From Streptomyces albogriseolus (GTDB lineage Bacteria > Actinomycetota > Actinomycetes > Streptomycetales > Streptomycetaceae): DNA of 64,000 bases. The notes below the pieces were generated by a model. The model made no database searches, was not told the origin of the DNA, and was given only the letters and a program-made list of their open reading frames with translations. This document shows, one piece after another, positions 23,693-31,840 of this stretch. How positions within the stretch are numbered: position 1 is the stretch's first letter; each line of letters opens with the position of its first letter. The position numbers and the translations under genes are program-made. Location: the NCBI GenBank assembly GCA_014650475.1, contig BMVA01000021.1, positions 53,172-117,171 of the forward strand, read 5' to 3'.

Positions 23693-25342
23693 GTGTCCGA
23701 AGAACCGGGCAGTGAGCGGGTGATCGCGGGACGCTACCGGCTGCTGTCGCCGCTGGGCGAGGGCGGCATGGGCACCGTGTGGCGGGCCCGCGACGAGGTG
23801 CTGCACCGCGAGGTCGCGGTGAAGGAGGTCCGCGCCCCGGCCGGGCTGCCGGCGTCCGACGTGGAGCGGATGTACGCGCGGCTGGAGCGGGAGGCCTGGG
23901 CGGCGGCCCGCGTCGCCGACCGCACCGTGGTGACGGTGTACGACGTGGCCACGGAGGACGGGCGTCCGTGGATCGTGATGGAGCTGGTGCGCGGTCTGTC
24001 GCTGGCGGAGGTGCTGGACGCGGAGGGCCCCCTGTCGCCGCCGCGGGCCGCGCGGATCGGCGCGGAGGTGCTGGCCGCGCTGCGCGCCGCCCACGCGGCG
24101 GGGGTGCTGCACCGGGACGTGAAGCCCGCCAACGTGCTGATCGCGAACGACGGCCGGGTGGTGCTCACCGACTTCGGGATCGCCACGGTCGAGGGCAGCT
24201 CGGCCCTGACGATGACCGGGGAGGTCGTCGGCTCGCCCGAATTCCTGGCGCCGGAGCGGGCGTTGGGCCGCACCCCCGGTCCGGAGTCGGACCTGTGGTC
24301 GCTGGGCGTGCTGCTGTACGCGGCGGTCGAGGGCCACTCCCCGTTCCGGCAGGACACCCCGCTGTCCACGCTGCGGGCGATCGTGGACGAGGAGCTGCCG
24401 CCGCCCCGCCGGGCGGGTCCGCTCGCGCCGGTCATCGAGGGGCTGCTGCGCAAGGACCCGGCCGAACGTCTCTCCCCGGACCGCGCGCTGGAGGCCCTGC
24501 GGGTCGTCGCCGCCGGGGGCGCACCGGGAGCGGACCCCGCGCGAACGGCCTCCTCGTACGCGCCCACGGTGGCCGCGCTCCCCGCGCCGCCGCCGACCGA
24601 CCCGTATCAACCATCCGTGACAGCCCGTCAGCGGGGCGGCGGAGCGCCCACGGCCGCCACGGCGACGGCCCCGCCCCCGCGTGGCCGGCGCGGCGCCGCC
24701 CTGCTGGTCGCGGGGGTGGTCCTGCTGGCGCTCGCGCTGGCCGGGCTGACGTACGCGCTGCTGGACCGGGACGGCGGTGGGCCGGAGGCCGGGAACGGCG
24801 GGGCGAGTTCCCCGGCGGCGACCGGCGGCAAGGGCGCCGGAGCGACGGCGGAGACGGAGGACGCCCCGTCACCTTCTGGTTCCGCGACGGACGACGGGGC
24901 CAAGGACGAGGGCGACGGCGGCGGGCACGGCGAGGAGCCCCCTCCCCTCACGGTGTCGGTCGCGGTGACCGGCACGCGCACGGAGTACTCCGGCGTCTGC
25001 CCGCCCCCGCACGACGAGGCGCCCTCGTTCACGGCGACGTTCACGGTGAACCGGCTGCCGGCCCAGGTGCGCTACCGCTGGTCGGCCGAGGGCGGCTCGG
25101 TGGCGGACCGGGGCTGGCGCACCCTGTCGTTCCCCGCGGACGGCGGCCGGACCACGCGGGACACGGTGGTGGTGACGACGTACTCGGAGAGCGGGGAGCT
25201 GCACGGCCGGATCGGCGTGGAGGTGCGGGAGCCGGTGCGCACCACGTCGGAGACCGTGCCGTTCTCGGTGGTGTGCGAGGCGGAGACCCCGTCGGGCGGG
25301 GCCTCCGCCTCGGCGTCCGGTGCGGACGGGGACGGTTACTGA
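23693..25342 (+). CDS. transmembrane Ser/Thr protein kinase, PknB-like
   Basis: 549 aa from GTG 23693, preceded by GGGGGC; an ATG at 23651 has no ribosome site. Gly-loop LGEGGMGTVW at 21-30, Lys44 in VAVKEV, catalytic HRDVKPAN at 140-147, DFG at 160-162 and APE near 186 are all intact, so it should be active. A Pro-rich linker leads to one helix at about 334-357 and a Gly/Ser/Asp-rich extracellular stalk ending in an Ig-like domain of about 110 residues with two Cys. It has no PASTA repeats, so it senses something other than free muropeptides by that route. The NicO gene ends 51 bp upstream, so co-transcription is possible. Confidence 0.92.
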   Translation: MSEEPGSERVIAGRYRLLSPLGEGGMGTVWRARDEVLHREVAVKEVRAPAGLPASDVERMYARLEREAWAAARVADRTVVTVYDVATEDGRPWIVMELVRGLSLAEVLDAEGPLSPPRAARIGAEVLAALRAAHAAGVLHRDVKPANVLIANDGRVVLTDFGIATVEGSSALTMTGEVVGSPEFLAPERALGRTPGPESDLWSLGVLLYAAVEGHSPFRQDTPLSTLRAIVDEELPPPRRAGPLAPVIEGLLRKDPAERLSPDRALEALRVVAAGGAPGADPARTASSYAPTVAALPAPPPTDPYQPSVTARQRGGGAPTAATATAPPPRGRRGAALLVAGVVLLALALAGLTYALLDRDGGGPEAGNGGASSPAATGGKGAGATAETEDAPSPSGSATDDGAKDEGDGGGHGEEPPPLTVSVAVTGTRTEYSGVCPPPHDEAPSFTATFTVNRLPAQVRYRWSAEGGSVADRGWRTLSFPADGGRTTRDTVVVTTYSESGELHGRIGVEVREPVRTTSETVPFSVVCEAETPSGGASASASGADGDGY

Positions 25343-25351
25343 ACCAGGGGG

Positions 25352-26158
25352 TCAGGCCGCCGAGTTGAGCACCGGGAGGTAGCCGCCCGACTGTCCGGCG
25401 GCCTTCGGGTGGTACGAGTTGCCGATGTTCAGCCAGTCCACGCTGTGCAGCCACGAGTCCCCGGAGCAGATCTCGTGGCCGGTGAACGTGGTGCGGACGT
25501 CGCCGAACGTGTAACCGTACGCCCGGGCGCGCTGGGCGATGGCGTTGTTCAGGTGGTCGGAGGCGTCGTTGATGGCCTTCCGCTTGGTCTCGGAGAGGCC
25601 GACGCAGCTGGTGCCGAGCCGGTAGAAGCGGGGGTAGCCGAGCACCACGACATGGGCGTTGGGCGCACGGTCCCGGATCGCCGTGTAGACGCCGTCGAGC
25701 CTGCCGGGCAGCGTCGAGTCGACGAAGGCCCGGGCGGTGGCGATGCGGGAGAGGCAGGAGCTGTCGGACTGGAGCACACAGGTCGTCATGACGTCGGCGA
25801 ACCCGGCGTCGTTGCCGCCGATGCTGATGGACACGAGGGCGGTGCTGGCGGAGAGCGGACCGAGCTGCCCGGAGAGAACATCACCCGTTCGGGCGCCCGA
25901 GCAGGCGGTGAAGGAGAAGGACGAGGGGGAGTTCGCGGCCGCCCAGAGGTACGGGTGGGCCTTCGTGCTGCGCTTGCAGTCGCCGCTGGAGGAGATGTAG
26001 CTGCCGGCGCCGACACCCGAGGAGTAGGAGTCGCCCAGGGCCACGTACGGGCCGGGGGCCGCCTGCGAGGACGCGTGCGCCGCGGTCGCCCCGGTGAGGG
26101 CGGCGGTGACGGCGAGGGCCAGAGCGGTGAGGAAGAGGACAAGTCGGGAACGTCTCAT
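25352..26158 (-). CDS. secreted SGNH/GDSL lipase
   Basis: 268 aa from ATG 26158 with GGGAGG upstream. Signal peptide of about 30 residues (cleavage near AHASS). The catalytic Ser is in GDSYSSG, oxyanion residues in GGND, and Asp/His in the C-terminal SYHPKAAGQ. Six Cys suggest three disulfides. It matches the Streptomyces extracellular lipases/phospholipases of this fold (the S. coelicolor SCO1725 type, from memory). It hydrolyses ester lipids outside the cell. It is convergent with the kinase gene, 9 bp between stops, with no clear terminator. Confidence 0.93.
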   Translation of the reverse strand: MRRSRLVLFLTALALAVTAALTGATAAHASSQAAPGPYVALGDSYSSGVGAGSYISSSGDCKRSTKAHPYLWAAANSPSSFSFTACSGARTGDVLSGQLGPLSASTALVSISIGGNDAGFADVMTTCVLQSDSSCLSRIATARAFVDSTLPGRLDGVYTAIRDRAPNAHVVVLGYPRFYRLGTSCVGLSETKRKAINDASDHLNNAIAQRARAYGYTFGDVRTTFTGHEICSGDSWLHSVDWLNIGNSYHPKAAGQSGGYLPVLNSAA

Positions 26159-26367
26159 GGAACCTCCCTTTAGCAGGATCTCTGCCTCAACCTTGGTACC
26201 AACTACGCGTGTTGAGCGGAAGTGTTCATGTCAAAATTATTACCGTTGAGTACCGGACAAACACCGGGGCGGTCTGACTTTCTCTCACTTCTCCCGGAGT
26301 AGCCGGACACGGGAGCGACGCGACGCGCGCGGGCGCACCCGGCAAATCGGGTGCACGGGGGGCTCGC

Positions 26368-27480
26368 GTGACCGATCATGGCGGCATGTCCGCGCACCCA
26401 CACGACGCCCTGCCGATCCGGCTCAACGTCGACGACAACGACTCCCCGTCCGATGTCGTCGACGCGCTGTTCCTCGGCCGCTTCGCGACGGGCGAGCAGC
26501 CCTACTCGCACGCCGTCAACATCGAACGCGTCCGGTCCCACGCGACGCTCCTGCCCGCGGACGCGCGGGTGCTGCGGCTCGCCAAGGACGACGACCGCAG
26601 CGCCACCCTGGCCGAGGGGGACGGCTGGACGCTGCTGATCTCCCGCTGGAGCCGGGGCGCCGACGTCACGGTGACCGCGACCAGCGCCGACCTGGCCCAG
26701 CGGATCCTGGACGAGGCCACCGACGGCGCCGCCGACGAGCCGGAACCGCAGCCGGAGAACGTCACCATGGGGTTCTGGTACGTCTCCCCGCGGCGCGGCC
26801 CGCACCGCACCACCCGTCAGATCACGGCCGGCACCTGGGAGGAGATCCGGCCCAACTACACCGCCCCGGTCGCGGACGCGATGGACCGTCTGATGAAGAC
26901 CACCCCCGAGGACATCTCGGGGCGGCTGCTCCTGCTGCACGGCCCGCCGGGCACCGGCAAGACCTCCGCGCTGCGCACCCTGGCCCGGTCCTGGCGTGAC
27001 TGGTGCCAGGTCGACTGCGTCCTGGACCCCGAGCGGCTCTTCTCCGACGTCGGCTATCTGATGGACATCGCGATCGGCGAGGAGGACGCGTCCGGCAGGA
27101 ACCGCTGGCGGCTGCTGCTCCTGGAGGACTGCGACGAACTGATCCGCGGCGAGGCCAAGCACACCGCGGGTCAGGCGCTGTCCCGGCTGCTGAACCTCAC
27201 CGACGGCCTGCTCGGCCAGGGGCGCAACGTGCTGGTGGGCGTCACCACCAACGAGGACCTGGAGCGGCTGCACCCCGCCGTGGTGCGTCCGGGCCGCTGC
27301 CTGGCCCGGATCGAGGTGGGGGCGCTGACCCGCACGGAGGCGGTGGACTGGCTGGGCCGTGAGGACGGCGTCGGACGCGAGGGCGCGACCCTGGCCGAGC
27401 TGTACGCGCTGCGCCGGGGCACCTCCCCGACCTCCCTGCCGGAGCCGCGCGGCGACGCGGACGCGGGCCTGTACCTGTAG
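26368..27480 (+). CDS. DUF5925-AAA ATPase
   Basis: 370 aa from GTG 26368, which follows a GGGGGG ribosome site at good spacing. Residues 1-120 are a DUF5925-like N-terminal domain; residues 180-340 are an AAA ATPase with Walker A GPPGTGKTSALRTL, Walker B LLLLEDCDELI, sensor-1 Asn in VGVTTNEDLERL and arginine finger in HPAVVRPGRC. The fold is close to proteasome-like and CDC48-like single AAA modules. A DUF72 protein follows 16 bp later. Remodelling role and client are unknown. Confidence 0.88.
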   Translation: MTDHGGMSAHPHDALPIRLNVDDNDSPSDVVDALFLGRFATGEQPYSHAVNIERVRSHATLLPADARVLRLAKDDDRSATLAEGDGWTLLISRWSRGADVTVTATSADLAQRILDEATDGAADEPEPQPENVTMGFWYVSPRRGPHRTTRQITAGTWEEIRPNYTAPVADAMDRLMKTTPEDISGRLLLLHGPPGTGKTSALRTLARSWRDWCQVDCVLDPERLFSDVGYLMDIAIGEEDASGRNRWRLLLLEDCDELIRGEAKHTAGQALSRLLNLTDGLLGQGRNVLVGVTTNEDLERLHPAVVRPGRCLARIEVGALTRTEAVDWLGREDGVGREGATLAELYALRRGTSPTSLPEPRGDADAGLYL

Positions 27481-27496
27481 GGGCCGGGAGGGCCGC

Positions 27497-28213
27497 ATGC
27501 CGCTGCTGGTCGGGACCTCGGGATGGCAGTACAAGGACTGGCGCGGGGTGCTGTACCCGCCCGGTCTGCCGGTACGGCTGTGGCTGGAGGAGTACGCGGC
27601 CGCCTTCCCCACCGTCGAGGTCAACAACGCGTTCTACCGGCTGCCGTCCCGGGAGACCTTCGCGTCCTGGCGGGAGCGCACCCCGCCGGGCTTCGTCGTG
27701 GCGGTCAAGGCGAGCCGCTACCTGACGCACATCAAGCGGCTGCGGGACCCCGAGGAGCCGGTGGACCGCCTGATGAGCCGCGCCGCCGCCCTCGGCGACC
27801 GGCTGGGCCCGGTCCTCCTCCAGCTCCCGCCCACCCTCCAGGCCGACCCCGCCCTCCTGGACGCCTGCCTGCGCTGCTTCCCGGAATCCACCCGGGTGGC
27901 GGTCGAACCACGCCACCCGTCCTGGTGGACACCGGACGTCCGCGCGGTCCTGGAGGCACGGGGCGCGGCCCTGTGCTGGGCGGACGTCCTCTCCCGCCCG
28001 GTGACCCCGCTGTGGCGCACCGCCGACTGGGGCTACGTCCGCTTCCACCAGGGCCGCGCCCACCCCTGGCCCCACTACGGCCGCCAGGCCCTCCGGACCT
28101 GGCTCCACCGCATCACCACGACCTGGCCCCAGGAAGCAGACGTCCACGCCTACTTCAACAACGACCCCGGCGCGGCAGCGGTCCACAACGCCAGAACACT
28201 CATGACGCTCTGA
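27497..28213 (+). CDS. DUF72 (YecE-like) protein
   Basis: 238 aa from ATG 27497, GGGAGG upstream. Family marks are GTSGWQYKDWRG at the start, the EVNNAFYRLPS block, HPSWW near residue 138 and the final YFNNDPGAAAVHNA. DUF72 proteins are TIM-barrel-like with a conserved acidic pocket; no reaction is established. It probably shares a transcript with the AAA gene 16 bp upstream. Two copies of a 33-bp Streptomyces repeat follow its stop. Confidence 0.9.
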   Translation: MPLLVGTSGWQYKDWRGVLYPPGLPVRLWLEEYAAAFPTVEVNNAFYRLPSRETFASWRERTPPGFVVAVKASRYLTHIKRLRDPEEPVDRLMSRAAALGDRLGPVLLQLPPTLQADPALLDACLRCFPESTRVAVEPRHPSWWTPDVRAVLEARGAALCWADVLSRPVTPLWRTADWGYVRFHQGRAHPWPHYGRQALRTWLHRITTTWPQEADVHAYFNNDPGAAAVHNARTLMTL

Positions 28214-28218
28214 GCGCA

Positions 28219-28251
28219 ACACCCCCAGGGGCGCGGGGAACTGCGCGCTCA
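28219..28251 (+). repeat. 33-bp dispersed repeat, copy 1
   Basis: This 33-bp unit recurs exactly at 28292-28324, 73 bp away. Its core GCGCGGGGAACTGCGCGC can form a stem GCGCG/CGCGC. I recall this core as very common between genes in Streptomyces genomes. It lies just after the DUF72 stop and may act as a terminator. Confidence 0.75.
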
Positions 28252-28291
28252 GCCCCCACCCACCCGCGGCGAACACCGAACGCCCACCCCC

Positions 28292-28324
28292 ACACCCCCA
28301 GGGGCGCGGGGAACTGCGCGCTCA
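28292..28324 (+). repeat. 33-bp dispersed repeat, copy 2
   Basis: Exact copy of 28219-28251. The flanking 3' sequence is also related (an ACCCGC-rich tract follows both). It lies just downstream of the minus-strand GntR gene stop at 28371, between two convergent genes. Confidence 0.75.
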
Positions 28325-28370
28325 ACCCGAACGCACCCGCAGCGGCCGCCGAAGCCGAACCCCGCGGCGC

Positions 28371-28739
28371 CTAGGCCCGATGAACCGCCCGCAACGCATC
28401 CCGCACCGCGGCCACCGCCGCCTCCTCCCCCACCCCCAGCCGCCGAGCCCGCTCGGCGAAAACCCGCGCGGCAGCGGCAACCTCCCTCTCCGCCGCCGAC
28501 CCCGCGGCAGCGATCACCGTTCCGTTCCGCCCCCGCGTCTCGATCACCCCGTCCGCCTCCAGCGCCCGGTACGCCTTGGCGACCGTGTTCGCCGCGAGGC
28601 CGAGCGTCTCGGCCAGCCCCCGCACGGTCGGCAGCCGGTACCCCACCGGAAGCTCCCCCGACCGCGCCTGCTCGGCGATCTGCGCCCGCACCTGCTCGTA
28701 AGGCGGTGTTCCGTCCTGGATATGGATCCGTACAGTCAC
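28371..28739 (-). CDS. small GntR-family regulator, YtrA type
   Basis: 122 aa from GTG 28739. Winged helix at residues 8-75 with PYEQVRAQIAEQARSGELPV and TVRGLAETLGLAANTVAKAY, followed by a short helical dimer domain (ARVFAERARRLG), the YtrA layout. Such proteins usually control a linked ABC exporter, but none is adjacent here. No ribosome site is visible, so the transcript may be leaderless. It is divergent from the GNAT gene; 97 bp separate the starts. Confidence 0.88.
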   Translation of the reverse strand: MTVRIHIQDGTPPYEQVRAQIAEQARSGELPVGYRLPTVRGLAETLGLAANTVAKAYRALEADGVIETRGRNGTVIAAAGSAAEREVAAAARVFAERARRLGVGEEAAVAAVRDALRAVHRA

Positions 28740-28835
28740 GCCGCGATTCTCGCGCACCCCCGCCCCGGAGGCCGCATCCCCCGGCCACGAAAAATGGGAG
28801 GCACCCCGCCGCACCACCTCGTAGCGTGCCCTCAC

Positions 28836-29768
28836 ATGACAGTGACCGTCCGCGACGTCCGCCCCGACGCCCCCGCCGACCTGGAGGGCTTCGCCCGCGT
28901 ACGGCAGGCCGCCCTGCCGTTCATCCTGGTCACCCCTCAGTCCCTGGCCCACGACCTCACCCAGCTGCACCCCGACGCCCACTACCGCCCGCTCGTGGCG
29001 GTGGACGACGACGGCGAGGTGATCGGCACCGCCCAGGTGCACCTGGCGTACGACAGCGCCGTGCCCGGCCAGGGCAATCTCAACGTTTACGTGCACCCCC
29101 GGCACACGCGCCGGGGCGCGGGGACGCTGCTGGTGCGCGCCGCCGAGGAGCATCTGACCGCGCACGGGGCGGTCCGGCTGCTGGCCTGGGTGCTGGACGA
29201 GGCCGGCAACCGCGCCTTCGCCGAGCTGCACGGCTACCGGGCGAGCCGCTCCGCGCACTTCCTCCGCCTGGACCTCGCGCACGGCGAGCTGCCCCCGCCG
29301 CAGGACCCGCCGCCCGGGGTGGAGCTGCGTCCGGGGTCCGCGTACGCCGACGACCCGCGCCCACTGTTCGAGCTGGACGCGGAGACCACGGCGGACGAAC
29401 CGAGCGACGTCGACACGGAGTTCACCGACTACGAGGCGTGGCTCAGGGAGACCTGGCGGCACCCGCTGTTCGACGCCGAGCTGACCACGGTGGCCGTGGT
29501 CGACGGCCGGCCGGCCGCGTTCACCGCGGCCCGCACGGACGGCGCCACGCGGTACGCGACGGGCATGACCGGCACGGCCCGCGCCCATCGCGGCCGGGGT
29601 CTGGCGAAGCTCGCGAAGAACGACTCGCTGCACCGGGCCCGCGCGGCCGGGTACACGGAGGCCTTCACGGGCAACGACACCGGGAACGAGCCGATGATCG
29701 CGATCAACAAGTGGTTCGGCTACGAACTGTGCGGAACGGAGGTGCGCCATGTCCGCGAACTCGGCTGA
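28836..29768 (+). CDS. tandem-domain GNAT N-acetyltransferase
   Basis: 310 aa from ATG 28836. Two GNAT folds: the first has VYVHPRHTRRGAGTLL (acetyl-CoA loop) near residue 87, the second has GTARAHRGRGLAKLAK near residue 247. No ribosome site precedes the ATG, but TAGCGT at 28822-28827 fits a leaderless start. Acetyl acceptor unknown; the layout is like the MshD type and the antibiotic acetyltransferases but neither can be claimed. Its 3' end overlaps the DUF402 gene by 20 bp. Confidence 0.88.
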   Translation: MTVTVRDVRPDAPADLEGFARVRQAALPFILVTPQSLAHDLTQLHPDAHYRPLVAVDDDGEVIGTAQVHLAYDSAVPGQGNLNVYVHPRHTRRGAGTLLVRAAEEHLTAHGAVRLLAWVLDEAGNRAFAELHGYRASRSAHFLRLDLAHGELPPPQDPPPGVELRPGSAYADDPRPLFELDAETTADEPSDVDTEFTDYEAWLRETWRHPLFDAELTTVAVVDGRPAAFTAARTDGATRYATGMTGTARAHRGRGLAKLAKNDSLHRARAAGYTEAFTGNDTGNEPMIAINKWFGYELCGTEVRHVRELG

Positions 29769-30249
29769 CGGACCGGCGACGGTCGAGGTGGTCCTGGTCA
29801 AGGCGGGCCGCACGAAGATCAGTTACCCGGCGGAGCTGCTCGCCGACGACGGCACCCGGGTGAGCGTGCGCGCCCCGTGGGCGGGCGAGGGCGTGCGCGA
29901 CTTCGGCTTCGTGCGTTTCGAGCCCGGGGACGTCTTCACGGAGCACTACTGGCGGGACCGCTGGTACTCCGTGAAGGAGGTGCGCGCCTCCGGGGGCGCG
30001 CTCAAGGGCCACTACTGCGACATCACCCGTCCGGCCGAGCTGTCCGGGGGCCGTCTGGTCGTGGAGGACCTCGACCTGGACCTGTGGGTCTCCGCCGACG
30101 GCACGGACGTACGGCGGCTGGACGAGGACGAGTTCGCGGAGAGCGGCCTGTCCGCCCGGGACCCGGGCGCGGCGGCGGCCGCGGTGGCCGCCCTCGACGA
30201 ACTGGACGCCCTGGCCCGAGGGGCGGGTCTGGGCACCCTGCTCGCCTGA
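29749..30249 (+). CDS. DUF402 family protein
   Basis: 166 aa from ATG 29749, GGAGG upstream, overlapping the GNAT gene. The core YWRDRWYSVKEVRAS and GHYCDITRPAEL with the VVEDLDLDLWV block is the DUF402 hallmark; the Asp residues bind divalent metal in characterised relatives that hydrolyse nucleoside di/triphosphates. It is probably a cytoplasmic phosphohydrolase of that kind. The C-terminus is an Ala-rich helix. Confidence 0.88.
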   Translation: MSANSADGPATVEVVLVKAGRTKISYPAELLADDGTRVSVRAPWAGEGVRDFGFVRFEPGDVFTEHYWRDRWYSVKEVRASGGALKGHYCDITRPAELSGGRLVVEDLDLDLWVSADGTDVRRLDEDEFAESGLSARDPGAAAAAVAALDELDALARGAGLGTLLA

Positions 30250-30269
30250 GACGCCCTTCGGGCCCGGGG

Positions 30270-30890
30270 TCACTCCCACAGGGCCACCACCGCGTACCGC
30301 TCGTCGTCGACCTCCCGCCCCCACAGCGCCGGGTCCCCGGACAGCCGCTCCACGCGCACCCGTGCGGTGAGCGGGGCGAGGAGGGCGGTGAGCCGGTCCG
30401 CGGGTATGCCGACCGGGCTCACCGTCCCCCACACGCCCTCGACCAGCACCAGCCGTCCGCCCGGCCGCAGCAGGTCGCGCCAGCGCCGCAGCGCCCGGTC
30501 CGGCTCGGGCAGCGTCCACAGCACATGCCGGACGAGGACGGCGTCGTACCGCTCGCCGTCGACCGGCGGGCGGGCCGCGTCGCCGGTGAGGAAGACCGCG
30601 TGCCGCCCGGCGAGCTTCTGCCGGGCCAGCTCCACCATGGCCGGGGACCGGTCCACGCCGGTGACCCGGTGGCCCTGCTCGGCGGCGAGGAGGGAGAGGC
30701 TGCCGGTGCCGCAGCCGAGGTCGAGGACGTCGCCGGGCCTGGCCGGCAGCCACTCCCGCAGCCGCGCGGCCCAGGCGGCGCGCACCCGGGGGTCGCGCAG
30801 GCCGTGGTCCGGCTCCTCGTCGAAGGCGGCCGCCCGCGCGTCCCAGTCGACACCGTCCGGGTCCGTCCCGTCACCGTGCTGTGTGGTCAT
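30270..30890 (-). CDS. class I SAM-dependent methyltransferase
   Basis: 206 aa. SAM motif I is VLDLGCGTGSLSLLAA near residue 55, motif II VTGVDRSPAMVELA, and YDAVLVRHVLWTLPEPDRAL covers motif IV. The fold is the UbiE/MenG-like small-molecule group; substrate unknown. It is convergent with the DUF402 gene, 20 bp between stops. Confidence 0.9.
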   Translation of the reverse strand: MTTQHGDGTDPDGVDWDARAAAFDEEPDHGLRDPRVRAAWAARLREWLPARPGDVLDLGCGTGSLSLLAAEQGHRVTGVDRSPAMVELARQKLAGRHAVFLTGDAARPPVDGERYDAVLVRHVLWTLPEPDRALRRWRDLLRPGGRLVLVEGVWGTVSPVGIPADRLTALLAPLTARVRVERLSGDPALWGREVDDERYAVVALWE

Positions 30891-31028
30891 GCGTGCAGGG
30901 TGACACCTGCCACTGACAATCGATTCGTGACCGCGGCCACAGACACGACGGGACGGATGAGGAACTCTCCCCCGAAAGGTTCACCGCCGTGGGAACGGGT
31001 GACCCGGTGGGCCTTCGAGGAGGCAGCC

Positions 31029-31163
31029 ATGCGCCGCGTCACCGTGCAGAAGCCCTCGAGGAGGACGGACACCCGCCGGGTCCGCGAGGAGGCCGACGAG
31101 CGTCCCGCGGAGCGCCCCGAGATCCGTAAGGACGTCGCCCGGACCTGGTGGCCCGACGGCTGA
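31029..31163 (+). CDS. 44-aa basic protein
   Basis: ATG 31029 follows a strong GAGGAGG at 6-base spacing. The product is Arg/Glu-rich (MRRVTVQKPSRRTDTRRVRE) and ends DVARTWWPDG. A longer frame from 30957 exists without a ribosome site. I recall small Streptomyces proteins with the same tail, but cannot check. Function unknown. It ends 17 bp before the stop of the convergent GNAT gene. Confidence 0.5.
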   Translation: MRRVTVQKPSRRTDTRRVREEADERPAERPEIRKDVARTWWPDG

Positions 31164-31180
31164 ACGCCGCCGCGCGGGGT

Positions 31181-31657
31181 TCAGCGCAGCCGCTTGCGGT
31201 AGTGGATCCGGTCGTACGGACCGGTCACCCGGCGCTCCACGGTCTCGTAGCCGAGCCGCGGGTAGATCGTCTGGTTCTCCCACATCATGGCGTTCGTGAA
31301 CAGCCGGATCTCGGGCAGTCCGAGCGCCCGCGCCCGGGCCTCCGTGAACTCCAGCAGCAGCCGTCCCAGCCCGGCGCCCTGCGCGTCGGGGCGGACGGCG
31401 ACGGTGTCCAGGTACAGGTGGTCCGTGCGGGGCTCCAGCACGACGAGGCCGGCGACCCGTACGGGACCGGCCCCGCCGTCGTCCGGGAGCTCCGCGACGA
31501 ACACCCGGCCCGCGGCCACGTTCGCCGCGTGGTCCGCCTCCATGGGCACCGGCACCACTCCGATGCGGGCGACGTAGGGCCGGAAGGCCGCGTCGACCAC
31601 CGCCTTCACGGCCGGTACGTCGGCGGCGACGGCCGGTCTGATCCGTGCGTTCGTCAT
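31181..31657 (-). CDS. GNAT N-acetyltransferase
   Basis: 158 aa. Single GNAT fold with TVAVRPDAQGAGLGRLLLEF as the acetyl-CoA loop and a C-terminal ENQTIYPRLGYETVERR. Acceptor unknown. It is divergent from the LPMO gene. Confidence 0.9.
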   Translation of the reverse strand: MTNARIRPAVAADVPAVKAVVDAAFRPYVARIGVVPVPMEADHAANVAAGRVFVAELPDDGGAGPVRVAGLVVLEPRTDHLYLDTVAVRPDAQGAGLGRLLLEFTEARARALGLPEIRLFTNAMMWENQTIYPRLGYETVERRVTGPYDRIHYRKRLR

Positions 31658-31739
31658 GCGCGCACGGTACCTACCTCATCCCAGTCCGAACGCTCCCTTA
31701 AAGCGACCATAAGGATCTCCCCGCACCGTCCTCACCGGG

Positions 31740-31750
31740 CGATTTCCGGG
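31740..31750 (+). repeat. 11-bp motif shared with the Rpf promoter region
   Basis: GCGATTTCCGG here, 91 bp before the LPMO start, recurs twice upstream of the Rpf gene (51831-51841 and 51858-51868). TAGTTT at 31763-31768 could be a -10, so the motif would cover the -35. Three copies of an 11-mer next to cell-surface genes suggest a shared control site. Confidence 0.35.
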
Positions 31751-31840
31751 TTTCACCGGGCTAGTTTCTGAGCCACCCCCACGGGATCCCCCCGGGGTCT
31801 CCCCCATGAGATCCGCTGTTCGCCGAGGAGTTGCTGCCCC

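Noticed and set aside
23651-23693. ATG 23651 as the kinase start
   Set aside because: No ribosome site and 14 extra residues without family match; GTG 23693 has GGGGGC upstream.
28219-28324. CRISPR-like repeats
   Set aside because: Only two copies, with unequal flanks and no cas genes; fits a dispersed Streptomyces repeat.
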